DNA of 64,000 bases from the NCBI GenBank assembly GCA_029204225.1, contig CM055097.1, positions 55,933,793-55,997,792 of the forward strand, written 5' to 3'. The position numbers were made by a program, and so were the translations under genes. The stretch is from Diphasiastrum complanatum. Lineage: Eukaryota > Streptophyta > Lycopodiopsida > Lycopodiales > Lycopodiaceae. Positions 22,731 to 34,900 of this stretch are shown here, one piece after another (the stretch's first letter is position 1; every line of letters begins with the position of its first letter). The notes beneath the pieces are model-generated. The model was not told the DNA's origin. It was given only the letters and a program-made list of their open reading frames with translations, and made no database searches.

Positions 22731-23245
22731 AAGCATCCTCCAACCAGTGCAGACCACAAAGATTGGTACCCTGGCCTTCTTCACCTTGGCCCTCATAGTT
22801 TGGAAGCTTGATCCACATTGAGTCGCTGGATCTTTCATGAAACTTTGTTCCCTTTAGACACCGTTATGAATTTGGGAAGATTAACCTATTGCACAATAGT
22901 CTAAATAACATGAGAAATCTGACCATAAAGTTGGCATAGGATGTGGATCCAGCCTTGGTAGCTGCCAAAGGCGTAAACGTAATTAAGTTTGCTCACAAAA
23001 GGCTTACTAGCATCCTACCGGTGGAGATCACAAAGATTGGTAGCCTGACCTTCTTCATCTTTGCCCTCAAAGTTTGCAATCTTGATCCACATTGAGTCTC
23101 TGGATCTTTCATGAAATGGAGTCTCAGGGAGCATTTATGTTCCCTTTAATCACTGTTGTGAATTTGGGAAGATTAATCTATTGCGCAGTAGTCTAACATG
23201 AGAAATCTGACCATAAAGTCTGGATTGGCATAGGATGTGGAACTT
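22731..23245 (+). repeat. Tandem duplication ~280 bp within the RLK pseudogene
   Basis: 22,731-22,945 and 23,009-23,240 are close copies (ACAAAGATTGGTAnCCTG, TTGATCCACATTGAGTC, GAATTTGGGAAGATTAA). The second has a small insertion. Confidence 0.75.
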
Positions 23246-23480
23246 TGGCAGGAGTGTCATTTCTGCAAGTGGAGCTCAGACAACTGCAACTCTTGGAGGA
23301 GCTCTGGGCTATATTGCACCATGTAATGTTCTTTGCCATTTTGCATTCAACCTCACTGCAGTTAACTTATAAATTATCTTTTCATACATTTGACTCCCAT
23401 TCCTCTGTTGTGGTGTACTCATGGAGCCTGTTACGGGACGGCTGCTGAGAGGCCTCAAAACAAAGTGAGAAGGCTTCACA
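23246..23480 (+). pseudogene. RLK kinase fragment, activation loop
   Basis: Frame pieces read SASGAQTTATLGGALGYIAP, matching the activation loop and P+1 region (GYIAPE) of plant receptor kinases, then GVLMEPVTGRLLRGLKTK, matching subdomain IX-X. Frameshifts lie between the pieces and the catalytic loop is missing. It belongs with the LRR pseudogene upstream on the same strand. Confidence 0.75.
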
Positions 23481-23540
23481 CATTACGGAGGAGGCATAGT
23501 GCTTCACTTTGCATAGACTCAATCAGTACACATTCATATC

Positions 23541-24055
23541 TTCGATATACTAGAAAATATACAAGGAACTGTTTTTTTAGGAGCAGAGTTGATGGTGTGG
23601 GAAAAGTGTCTAGCAAAGGAGACTTGTATAGTTATGCAATTGAGCTTCTGGAACTGTTGCCAAGAAAGTGGCCCACAAACACAATCTTCTGAAAGCATGA
23701 ACATTAGTTGATGAGTGCAACCAGCCCTTTTTGCCAAACAAAAAGTATCACAAGTGGTTGATGATGCCCTTCTAGATGATACACAAACCCCGGGAACGGA
23801 CAAATTTCCCATTGTATTATCTAAAAGGGCATCATCAACCACTTCTGATATTTGTTGTTTGGCAGAAAAGGCTTGTTGCACCCATCAGCTAATGTTAATG
23901 CCATTTGAGAAAATTGTGTATGTGGTTCACCTTATTGGTTGTAGTTCCAGAAGCACATTAGCATAACTATAAGCATCTCCTTTGCTAGACACTTTTTCCA
24001 ACTCCTACTAAAAAAAAATGTTCCTCAGACATTTCAATCAAGTATCATAGTATAT
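23541..24055 (+). repeat. Inverted repeat of an RLK kinase segment
   Basis: The left arm (about 23,541-23,780) reads as kinase subdomains IX-XI: GVGKVSSKGDLYSYAIELLE and VSQVVDDALLDDT. The right arm (about 23,815-24,055) is its reverse complement at roughly 80-85% identity, separated by ~34 bp. A transcript through it would fold into a hairpin with ~190-240 bp arms. The arms have diverged with indels, so it is not a very recent or sequencing-chimera palindrome. Confidence 0.85.
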
Positions 24056-25690
24056 TGCTTAGATGAGGCGTTGAGACTTCCCACATTGGAGAACGTGCAG
24101 AGGCTCCTCTTTAGCCAATTAACTTTGCGGTTGCTGGAGGCTGAGATTGTCCATCACATGCCATTTTCCATCACATTTTGGTGGAGAAGGTGTCATTTTT
24201 GCATCATGTTCTTTTGTTCAGGGACCTCTGACTGTATTGGAGATTGCTCTGAGGGTATTTTCTGCTGTGGGGGATGGTGAGTGTTGTGCTGGAAAGTGTT
24301 CAAGTCCTTGAACATGAAGATGATGGTGCTGTTCTTGAAGGTGCATATTTCTTGGAAGGTGACATACATGTGCATCTTTCTATTTGCTTGGGTCAATTTT
24401 GTACTAATGCATTCAGCTTTGTTGATGTCAACAATGTCTGAACAACGCCAATCATCATGGGCTCGTTTTTGGAGAGAAGATCTTGGTTTGGCCATGGAGA
24501 GGAGCCTAAAAGTGCTATGCTAGTTGAAGGAGACCAGTACTTTGTACGTAGCATTAATCTTTGGAAATAAGATAAGGAAATCAATGTGGCAACATAGTGA
24601 AGTCAAAGAGATACATGGATATCAATAAAAAATATTTCATAGCCCTCATGCCCGGCCTCTCATCAAGGAGTTTGAAAAAGAATGAAGCTTGGGCAAGCAG
24701 AGCACTAATGAACAAAGACTTTATGCTGGTTATATAATATCGCAGAAAAAGCACTTGAGGATTTGTTAGAGCGTTAAAATGTGCATCCAGTTGTAGATGT
24801 GCAATCTTACAACCATTTGGAAATTCTCAATGACAGTTTGATTATTGTGGACACTCTTGTAAAATAGATTATGAATGCTAAATTGTGATTATTCAGAATA
24901 AAGATTGCTTTTGTTGATTTGGATTACCTGTGGTAAAATTGTTTTGTAGATTTGAACGAAGACAATGATAACTGACAACAACAAAAATTTGAATACGACT
25001 ATTAGTAAGAGCTTGAAAAGGTCATCTTCCCCAACAAGTTCAAAGCCAAAGAATAAGTTTCCAAGTGTCTTTGACATTTCCTTACATCTCCCTCCAATTT
25101 TGTTTCTTTACATTACATCCTTGCATCTAATCTGTCTATTTCTATCAGATCGACATGATATTTCCCATGTTATAAATTCGTTCGCGAACTCACTGCTCAA
25201 TGAAATCACATTTCAACAATCACCTGTAAAGTTTACAAGTGTAATGCATGGTGTTCCATCCAAGTGCTCTAACAAAAAGGTGTCAATATTCTATGAAGTC
25301 ATACTCGATATGCCCTTCACTATCAATTTGAGCTTTTCTCTCTTTGCTTTACTCTTGTACATCAATGTGAGATCATCAACCTGTAGATTCTTATCCTCGA
25401 TATTCAACCATGCCAAGCCTTTTGCAATGCCAGGGTAGAAATAAAGATAATATTGGTCTTGCATAATGCCATCAGTGTCAATAATATGTACTCCTACAAA
25501 GTACATACCATAGATTTGACAAGCGAATGGCTCATTGACGATACACCAATGTTTCATAGTCACTTTGAATGTTGCACAAAATGGCCAAATTGCTCGGAAC
25601 TTATGTTCCCAATTCAACGAACTTGCTTTCACATATTGGTTATAATGTCGTCACACATGGATATTTTGTGAGTCATCAACTTGTCTGGCC
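24056..25690. other. Unrecognised stretch
   Basis: A minus frame at 25,632-25,291 (113 codons; contains YYLYFYPGIAKGLAWLNIED) and a broken plus frame around 24,300-24,560 (FLERRSWFGHGEEPKSAML) look more protein-like than their surroundings. I cannot assign either, and neither has a clear start context or domain. Confidence 0.3.
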
Positions 25691-25734
25691 ATTGCCTCAC
25701 AAATTAAGTACTCTTACAAAACTCAAATAACAAA

Positions 25735-25930
25735 CGTGCAGTTGTTCTTCTCACGAAGTTCATTCCCATGTTACTAACTATAACATTTTACAAGCAACCA
25801 AAACTTGAGACGGACTCATTTACGATTTTGTTGTGCTTTTTGCATATACTTATATCATGGCCCTTGCCTCTACCCATTAGATAAAGTTATCGATGGCAAT
25901 AATAAATGTAGTTTATAAGATCCTTGTGCA
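25735..25930 (-). pseudogene. Ty3/gypsy integrase fragment
   Basis: Minus frame FIIAIDNFI*WVEARA, then STTKS, matches the gypsy integrase core around the first catalytic Asp (usual form AIDYFTKWVEA). Several stops. It is diverged from the copy at 26,105, so they are separate fragments or an old duplication. Confidence 0.65.
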
Positions 25931-26104
25931 TAGGATGAAAAGAGTTGGTACGGACTCATGAATTTGGTTTATTATTTGAACAACTTGTTTTCCCATTCTT
26001 GATTATGATGCCACAAATTATCTTTATCAATCAATTATAGGCTTGCATATTGCATCATGAATGGTATGAGAGACTTTTAAGATGAGCCACTCAGAATTAG
26101 AATA

Positions 26105-26270
26105 ACAGATGTGCAACTATTTTGTTTATAAAGTGCATTCCCATATCACTTACTATATTTAAGAAGCAAGCAAATTCTAAGATGATGGACTAGTATATAG
26201 AATTTGTTGTATTTTTTGCATGTATTGCCTCGACCCATTTCATGAAGATTTTTATGGCAACAGTCATTTA
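26105..26270 (-). pseudogene. Ty3/gypsy integrase fragment
   Basis: Minus frame VAIKIFMKWVEAIHAKNTTN, then IVSDMGMHFINKIV, matches the integrase core across the first two catalytic Asp motifs (KWVEA; VSDNGTxF), with Asn to Met in the second. Internal stop and deletions. Confidence 0.75.
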
Positions 26271-29200
26271 TCATGCATAAGCTCCTCATGCAACAAGATG
26301 AATAGGGCCAATTATTATCCTTGTGTAGTGTGATAAGTAGCATCTCAAATAGGCCAATTATTAATAACATCGCACAAGTCATCCCCTTTTGAATGACGCT
26401 AGCTTATTACCACATGACTGCAATAACATGTTTCGAGTTTATATTTACATTTGAGGGTAGTTACTATTGATAATTTATGTTATCAAAATAATGTTATAGT
26501 TTGGTTGCCTACCATCCAAGAAGTGTCTTATTATTGTTAGACCATAAAGTTAAGACTTTTGTTTTCCAAAAATGTTCCATACTAGATTGATTACATATAT
26601 TCAATAACAGAGAAATTGTCCTTTATTAAGAAGTGAACTGGTGAGAACTACTTCACTCTCCTCTCCTTGAAGGGCAAAACTCCAATGTGCAAACATGCGA
26701 AGACGTACAAAGGTAAAACCAACAATGAGACCAGTGATAACTGGCATATTACTTTATAGTTTCTTGAGGCCTAGGTGCGATTCTGCTCAAGTGCAAAGAA
26801 GAATATACATGAGTGGGAAAAAGATAAGGAAATAACATATAAGATATTGATTCAACAATTGGAAAGAAGTACTCTGATACTTTTATTCATAGAAAAAACT
26901 AGTAAGTACATTGATGAAAAAGATATATGCACCCCGAAGGGCCGAAGGGAAAGTTTAAGCAAATGTAAGCTCAAACAAGAGCGAAGCTTGCACTAAAACT
27001 AAGATTAGTCCAGATCTTGGCATTAAAAAGAAAGGTGCAAAAACTATGATGATGTCAGTGGGAGTCTGCCAATTGACTGCAACAGATCAAAAAAGTGAAG
27101 AGGTGGTGAGTCGGCCAATGAAGGGAGATGAGATGTAGCATACCCACAGTAGCATAGAACAACCGCACAAATGGGAACCATGTCCCTAACAATCTTGTTT
27201 CAAACACCCCCAATGTATAAAACCATTGAGATTTCACTCCCCTTATATTTAACCACTATTGGCAATTGGATCCGTTGGTGATCCCTTAAAATCGCACACA
27301 AACCAACAAGTTTGTGTTGACACTATCACTCTCCCCATAGCGTTCCTTCCACATTGCCATGAGTTTTTGTTTGAAGTACAAATTCCAATAGTTCCGATTG
27401 TTCTTTTACAAGCATTTGAGAATATCGTCACAATTTTATGAACTTATATGCAATGTCCACACATGCAAAAATTCCAAAGCAAGTCTATTCATCTACCATT
27501 GAAGAATATAATGCATGGACAACCAACAAGTTCTCTATTAGTGATAATGCCGTTCACACAAAAACCAATTTCTACATAGTGGTTGATAATTGAAGCAAGA
27601 AAGATACTGCAAAGGATGGACATCCACGACGGATCTAACTTTTCCTATGGTGTTGCCACTGACAACCGCCGGATTTCAGCAATTAAAAAATAAGCTAGCA
27701 TGTCTTGAAACAGCAATTTGGCAAGCAGATTTTCCTTTATTGCATCCATCTTCCAATTCAAGCCTAACTAGAAGTAATCACTTTAATGTGCATATTCTTC
27801 ATAGTATATTCACTCCAACTTGAATCAAAGAAACACTGTATTGCCAAATTAATATCAAATACATACTTATACACAAGTATCAAATATGAGTCCTTCTATT
27901 TTCCACTTGCTAGGGTTATAGCCAATAGTATCATACTTCAAGCCAGTGAAAGTGAGCATGAGATGACACTTTCCCATCATGCCTGTAACAAATGTTTATA
28001 TCTTCACCAATCATGATTGCTAAGGCAACTCTTCTAAGATCTTCTCCATTGTCACCTGTAAAGTAATAAGCCTGAGGTTGGCAGGGTTAGATGTTCCATA
28101 CAACTTGGTCCATGATTACCTGCACATGTATGCATGTAATGTATGTTTTTCTAGGATATATAACGACAACAACATAAAATTATTAACATTAGCATAAGCA
28201 CAAGTCCTTACAAAACTCATTACCCTAGACATAGGAACCTCTAACCATATTACAGATTTCTGCATAAAATAGGACACTAATAAGCTTATCTACAACAAAA
28301 AACATAATTGCATGTCTTACAAGATGGTCCCACCATTGGTACATAATTCTTGAAATTCTACCAAAATGAGAATTCTTATAATTCATACCAATATGATGAT
28401 ACTTGTTATCTGCTTGAGACAGACTTGTTCATTACATTAATTACTGTAAATAAAAATACTACTGTATCATCACTATAGGCCAACATTCAGACTAACATAT
28501 AAGATAATCTTGAACAGGTGCATAAAAAAGCAACAAGATTGCGAGATAAGGGTTGACAGAAATTCAGTAGCTTTTCATCACTGTAAGTAGGAACATCAGC
28601 ACCTTTGTTTGTGCCTAGCATCATGCATTCGTTTTGGTGGGGCTTTAAAATGAATCCTCTTAGCAAGGAACCAAAACAAGTACAAGCTTTTGTCTACGAT
28701 ACTGAAACCAGAAATAGACCTCCAATTTACCCTCACAAAGAACGTACATCAGAAGGCAGACTGTACATGAGCATAAATAATCACTCATAAAATAATTCTT
28801 TGTTACTCATATTCCAGATAAGAAAGCCAAATTAGTTCCCATATAACTTTTTTTTGGCAAAGGCATGTTTGTAATTTGGTTCAAAAGAGAAACATTTGCT
28901 TCTCGAATGCATAAGAGGCAAGTTCGTACAGGTGTCCAAATTTTACAACTGTACCTATGTGCTAATCTTACATATTTGGAGTAAATCATCTTTGCATGCA
29001 CAATCAACCTAACAAACCTGAAGACCACTAGGCATAGAAGTAAGGGTTCCTTACATTATGACACAGCTGTACCACAGCTTCTGTTAAATTACCACAATCA
29101 TATCCATCGCACCAAACCAACAAAATAATAGCTTCTAGAAGACTGCATAAGCTCGACTTTAAAAATGCTATACACTGTCCAGCAATGTAAAGTGATCCCA

Positions 29201-29956
29201 GCATCCAATAGTTTGATTTTTTTAGTATCAAAGCATCTGAAATCAATACTCAATAATAAAGGCTTCAAACAAATGCAGACCACCCCCCACATTAAGCAAA
29301 ATTCCATGGATGGGTGAGGTTGAAATGATAAAAATATGGAGAGAATGCATAAACTAATAGTAATGTCACACATACACGAATAAAGTCAATTGTAGCTACC
29401 TCTAAACCCCCACATTGAAGAAAACTTTGATAGATAGGTGAGGTCAAAATAAATATCTTTTGCAAGTTTGAACGATTCAACAAAGCCAAGGCTTGTCAAC
29501 ACCAGCCAGACGTTTCAATTTTGATACCTAACCTCATAGAGCAATGGCTGTCAACATAAATAATAATAAAATGTGCCCTCTGCGTATCCCACCAGAAAAG
29601 ATTGTCAAATCCATACCAGATAACATTGTTGGCATAAAATTTATTTTTTCCTGGAGGCATGAATTGCAGCAAGTTATATCTTTGCTTGACTTATCCTCTT
29701 GAATAAAGAAAACTCCTAACAGGAAATATAAAGACACACAATTATTGATAATTTTGTGATGCAAATCTTTGACTGCAAAACATCAGACATTTTGATTTTA
29801 GCCACCCAAAAGGATAATCTCCAATGTCAGGACAGATCACTGCTTCAAAATTATCTGGATCATAAGTATGCAACCAGCCAAAGGTATATGACCCAAAAAG
29901 GTAAACTTACATATCATGTATCTATTTTCTGGCCACTTAAACAGTAGTTTGCAACA
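26271..29956. other. No recognisable gene; PP7 3' flank at its right end
   Basis: Only short frames without domains in about 3.7 kb. The last few hundred bases (down to ~29,640) should hold the PP7 3' untranslated region. On minus, AATAAA at 29,639-29,644 is a candidate poly(A) signal ~315 bp after the stop codon. A possible 3'-UTR intron (GTAAGTTT to TTTTGCAG) is a guess. Confidence 0.4.
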
Positions 29957-30055
29957 TCAGTGCAAATCGCTGCTTCCAGAATAATCTGATCCAGAACTCA
30001 AATCAATTTCTTCATCTGAATCTGCCACACTGAGATAATCGTAATATGGAGAAAC
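29957..30055 (-). CDS. PP7: PP7 last coding exon, 32 codons and stop
   Basis: After acceptor TATTTCAG the frame reads VSPYYDYLSVADSDEEIDLS and ends SSDLH with TGA at 29,959-29,957. It corresponds to HPYYDFENVIDSDDEMD near the Arabidopsis PP7 C-terminus. The acidic tail (DSDEEID) is conserved in kind, and the final Ser/Gly-rich residues are not. The phase-0 joint to the previous exon gives PRPQ/VSPYYDY. Confidence 0.9.
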   Translation of the reverse strand, partial: VSPYYDYLSVADSDEEIDLSSGSDYSGSSDLH

Positions 30056-31439
30056 CTGAAATACACCAACAGACCAATTTTTTAAAATTTAAACCATCCC
30101 ATGAACAAGCAAAAGGAACAAACAGCACAGCACATAGCTCAGATAAACCATACTGCCAAACAGACATTCTCCTTAAGAAAAAGAATGACCTGAAGATCAG
30201 TTTGAGCAAGTTCAAAATGAAGGACAATGTGAAGAGGCAATTGTAGGTTCTCAAGCTATTACTGTGTGGAGACGGTTGATCTAAGTAGTCCAGGATGGAC
30301 TTCAGCATAGAACAAATTAAAATCTGAATCTACGCTTCAACCGAACTTCTCAGCGTCGTGCTAATTTGGAAGCTGATTATTGATCGATTCACCAAAGATG
30401 ATTGAGGTCAAAGCCTATCAATAATCATTAAGACTCTTCACTTTAACTGATCAGTCCGAAGGTCATCACCCTGTTTTTGGGCACAATAATAGCCCTAATT
30501 AAGATACGCCCAGAGAAATGTCAATAATCAATTATGGGTCTCAGATACCCAACTTAGTAGCATAAAATGCCAAACAAAAATTCATAGAATGTGTCAACAA
30601 GTTCCACATAGCTGTCCATGAGATTTTGAGTACAACTCTTTCAAAATCCATACATGACAATGTTGGCAGTGTGTACAAGAACGACAAAGTTCAGATGTGA
30701 TACGACAAAAACAAAATGATAAGCCACAAAATTAAGATGCTGAAGCTGCCAAAATGAAAATGATGTGAAAAAAAATGATGCTAATGCCACAAAATTTAAG
30801 ATGATGCCAAAAAATTGTTAGGCCCCAGTCTTGGACCTAACATGACCCGGACCAGTCAGTCAGCATGGGTGAGTTACAAGTAGCGACCTGGTGTGACCAC
30901 AGGTTGTCAGAGATGTGGGAGAAAGAATGACCATCATGGGCCCGGGCCAGAAAGTGAAGAGGAGCTAGCAATATAAATTATCAAGATGACCACGGTGGCC
31001 ATTATGCCATGTTGCAGCACAAGGTTGACCATTATTCTAGAGCTAAGCGAGTTCCAGAAGGGTCAGAGGCTCAAAGGATTGGTTAAGGCCTAATCAACTT
31101 GGACGTGACTGGGTGGCCAAATACCATATTAGAAAAGTAGTGCCTTGAAGTGACGCATTAAGGTTGACAGAACCAATCATTCTCATCACCGGCGAGTTTG
31201 AGGCAATGAGCTTGGAGTGACTTGAGTGTAAGAGAGCCATGAGAGAGAGAAAGAACTAAAAAGAGGAATTGTTTGCATGCAATATGAATGTGACAGAGAC
31301 AGGTTGATTCAATGCAGTTAAAAATTTCTAGAAGTGCAACTTTCCAAAAGAAAAGAAAAAGAGGGAGGCAAAGCCTTGTGATGCATTTTGTTCTCAGCCT
31401 GCTATTCCTTTCACAGCTTCTCGAAAATTGCTACATATA
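30056..31439. other. PP7 intron part without recognisable gene
   Basis: About 1.4 kb of intron. Around 30,700-30,815 short diverged repeats of GCCACAAAATTAAGATG occur. A TGTTAGGCC segment at ~30,829 may be an LTR start but has no partner here. Confidence 0.4.
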
Positions 31440-31448
31440 TGTACAAGG

Positions 31449-31503
<55 letters not shown>
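31440..31503 (+). repeat. (TC)n microsatellite at LINE 5' edge
   Basis: About 64 bp of TC repeat. LINE coding sequence begins immediately after it. Long frames through it encode only Leu-Ser repeats and are artefacts. Confidence 0.95.
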
Positions 31504-31506
<3 letters not shown>

Positions 31507-33500
31507 ACCTCCCAATTCCCCAATCATCCTCCCATCCCGTGCTTACCCGTGCACCCAAATATACATTCAGCCCTCTATATATGCCAGTTTACCAGGAGTC
31601 TTTGGCCTCCTTACTCCACTCCTTTCCCCATGATAGGACAATCGAGACACAAGCTGCCTTCCTTACCACCTCTCTTCATACCGCCGCTTCTCTAGCCTTT
31701 CCGTCTAAGCCCCATAAAGAAAACACACATTCTTCACCACTCCGTTCTCTACACCCCTCACGGTATGATACCGAATGTCGTTCTCTTCATCACCTTGTCA
31801 CCCATGCACGTACTCATGCTCCCCACCTTCTCCGTTCCGCTCAACGCTCTTACCACCGCACACTCCGCCGTAAAAAGCGTGCTTATGATGACTCTAAAGG
31901 AAAGCGCCTTGTTGACCATCTCTTAAGCTCTTCTTCGGGTGCTTTTTGGCATGATTTTATTCCTCGTGCTCCACCACCTCTCCTAGATGACCTCCGCATA
32001 TGGGCCGACTATGCTACCAGCCTATATACCATACCCATTGACGCACCCATCTCTATCTCTCCACGCCCTTCTGAGTTTGCCTTCTTCACCTCTAACATGG
32101 TACTTGCAGCCATCAAGAGAATGAAGTCCCATAAGGCAAGAGACATCGAAGACCTCGAATTTGAACTCCTAGCCCATGCTACCGACCTCCTTGCTCCCAC
32201 ACTAACCACTCTCCTCAATTCCGCAGTTGTCTCTGGCTTCCCATCATCTTGGTGCACCAACATCATCCACCCTATCCATAAAAATGGTGACCCCATGACT
32301 CCTGGTAATTACCGCACTATCATGATTGGGCACCTTCTTGCACAGCTACATGGTACCATACTTTAATCTGTAGTGAGCTCAAAGGCAAAATCCACGAGAT
32401 TACATGCATTGGGACAAGCAGGGTTCCGATCTCACTATTCTACCGTTGACCATATCTTCACACTTCGAGCTTTGATTGAGGAAGCTAAGTACAGGAAAGA
32501 GAAGGTTTATTGTTGTTTTGTGGACTTCAGAAAAGCCTTTGATTCTGTACCACGCTCCCTGCTCATTCAGAGACTTTGTGACCTTCGCTTCTCCACTGAT
32601 ATTATCCTAGCAGTGATGGCTCTCTATGAGACGGTTTTGGGATGTTTTAGACATGGCAGTGGCATTTCTGAGCACATTTGGAGCACCATTGGGGTGAAGC
32701 AGCGCTGTTCTCTTTCACCAGTTCTTTTTGGATTGTACATTGATGAGCTAGAGAGAGTCATCTCATAGTGTGGCGGAGCTAATTGCAGACTTGGTGATAT
32801 TCTGATTGCCATCCTCCTTTATGCAGATGATGTGAACATCGCGAAGACCAAGATTATGGTCTTCAACAACTCTCGAGCTTTCATGTAGCGTCACGAGCTC
32901 ACTCTCGATGGACAGACCTTAGAGGTAGTTTCTTCTTACACTTATTTTGGATACTTTTCTCTAGTACTACCTTCAACATGAGACAGGTAGCTACCACTCG
33001 AGTTGGGAAGGGGCACTCCTCCCTGGTTCAGCTAGAGTGGTTTTGCTTCAAGAAGTCTATTCGAGATGCTCGCAGTAAGTGTAGACTTTTTGATACTATT
33101 GTCACCCCCACAACTTTGTATGCAGTAGCGACATGGTGTATCGGTCTTCCCTCATCACACTGGGCCAGCATCTCACGACTACAGACCACCATGTTAGCTC
33201 GTACGATTCGGGCAAAGCCCTCTATTCGACACGAGATCCTTCTTGCAGAATTTGTCGTTCCACCCATTCAGATGCCATTATTGCCGCTCTATCTCTCACA
33301 GCCCCTATCACACGGCCTACGCTATCGTCTTGGGCAGTTGCGCATTTCCTCTCATCAGCTTGCTATTGAGGCCAGTCGTGCATGGGATATCCCCCCCCCG
33401 CGTCGACTATGTCGCTTGTGCTCGTTGCAGGAGATGGAAGATGAAGCCCATTTCCTCGTCAGATGTCTGTTGTATTATGAGATACGGACTGATCTCGATT
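31504..33500 (+). pseudogene. LINE reverse transcriptase, 5'-truncated
   Basis: A non-LTR retrotransposon ORF2 from the linker before RT onward; the endonuclease is missing. The readable order is the linker with RTLRRKKRAYDD and GAFWHDFIP, then WCTNIIHPIHKNGDP, the template-finger GNYRTIMIG, motif A VDFRKAFDSVP (32,520), motif B VKQRCSLSPVLFGLYIDELE, and motif C LLYADDV (32,818). About 29 residues are deleted after YADD compared with the copy at 43.5 kb. The thumb region is broken by stops. Near 33,400 RRLCRLCSLQEMEDEAHFLV matches the zinc-ribbon end (zf-RVT) of plant LINEs. It is antisense to PP7. Confidence 0.88.
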
Positions 33501-33573
33501 CTATCATATCTAGATGATGTGGTTCTAGTCTCTTCAATTAGAGAGGATTTACAAAGATAGTTGGATTGCCGCC

Positions 33574-33770
33574 GTGCCCTATTATCTGGATTTTGGACTC
33601 TCTCATGGTCTTAGATTCAGTCCAGGACAGCTATGGGTTTCATCACATCAGCTAGCAGTGGAGACAGCTTGCTTCCAAAGTATCCCATGGAAAAACAAAT
33701 TATGCCAATTGTGTACTCTTCATGAGGTTGAGACTAAGGAACACTTCATCTTCGGATATTGTACTCTTGT
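33574..33770 (+). pseudogene. Second LINE zf-RVT fragment
   Basis: LSHGLRFSPGQLWVSSHQLA, then KLCQLCTLHEVETKEHFIFG, repeats the C-terminal region of the LINE just upstream. It belongs to a separate copy. Its continuation (YETRGKYHCLFRDSPFTLHS) resumes at about 34,362, so the segment between is an insertion. Confidence 0.75.
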
Positions 33771-34343
33771 GGCTCTTGGTGAGTCACCTTATGAGGGGGA
33801 CCAACGTTTTGGAGCTTTGTCAAGATGTTTGCTATGCCATTTCGCATGTGGCATTCTCATTTTTGGGACACAACTTCTTAAATGTATCATCAATCACTGT
33901 GTGTTCGTAAGTATTGGCTCCATTCTGCAATTTCATTAGAGCACTTAGGAGTTCGTCCTCTCGCAGATGGAGGATATATTGGAGGTCATGAAAAAAAATG
34001 TGCTTTCTGCCATTGATGATGATTGGAGAGAAGCCCATGATTTGCAGTAATGTCTCGTTTGCCTCACTAGTTTGTGGAGATGACTTAGATAATTGCTGCA
34101 AGGAGAGTGCTCTTTCTTCTTCTTCATTTATTGGCTGCTCCTCCTCAGCCTCGTTCATTTCATGGCATAGAATGGCCTCCTGTGAGTCAGCAGGGGTTGG
34201 AACAGTTGTATGTTCGAAAGCAAGAATACAAAGACCATCTCACCTTCAATGATCTTTGATCCTATGTTCGACAAGTTGTCCGTGCTGCTCCTCAACTATC
34301 AAAAATTCTATAGTGATTTCTAGACAAGGTACTCAAAAATCTA
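33771..34343 (-). other. Insertion in the LINE tail with 108-codon minus ORF
   Basis: The ~570-bp insert carries a minus frame at 34,158-33,832 starting MNEAEEEQPINEEEERALSL, with an acidic N-terminus, a central IMGFSPIIINGRKHIFFHDL and an amphipathic C-terminal part. It is on the same strand as PP7. I do not recognise it and see no splice context fitting PP7. Confidence 0.3.
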
Positions 34344-34900
34344 TTGAGTCTAGCTACCCTATATACTATGAGACCAGGGGGAAATATCATTGCCTCTTCA
34401 GAGATTCTCCATTCACCTTGCACTCACTCATTGCATAAAAGGATACTCGTTGTGTTGCCCTTATGTACTGGAGATGCTGCTATTGTTGAGATGCTTATGT
34501 TAGGACAAGTAGCAAAGTCATCATGACATGCAACTCCAAATGACTTCCTTTTTCTCTAAGAGAAGATCTTGAGCAAACTCAGAGTCAAATGATGATGTTG
34601 ATGGTCCTACTCAAGACCAGCATACAAAGCAGAGGCAGCATACATCATATATGCAACGTCATATAGCAGTTAGAGCGACACGCCCTACTTTGAGAGTGCA
34701 CACACAAAGTTCTCATATGCAACTTTCTCGACGACAACGATGACATACCTCACCTACTTCACCATGTTCCAGAATTTAAGGACCGATCTCTTACTTCATG
34801 ATTGCACCGGAACTGCTTGTCTATAACAATTTCATAAGGTTGTGCATTTTTGTATGCACTCCAATATGATGTTTTTTATTGTACAACAGCTAATGTTGTT
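34344..34900 (+). pseudogene. LINE C-terminal tail and 3' region
   Basis: YETRGKYHCLFRDSPFTLHS at 34,362 matches YEIRGRYHCLYRDIPLTLGS of the LINE at 42.6 kb. Beyond ~34,560 the frame is lost. No (TC)n end is visible here. From 34,900 to 35,632 nothing else is recognised. Confidence 0.65.

Noticed and set aside
31440-31503. Leu-Ser-repeat proteins encoded through the TC tract
   Set aside because: They are translations of a microsatellite; only the LINE part after it is protein-like.
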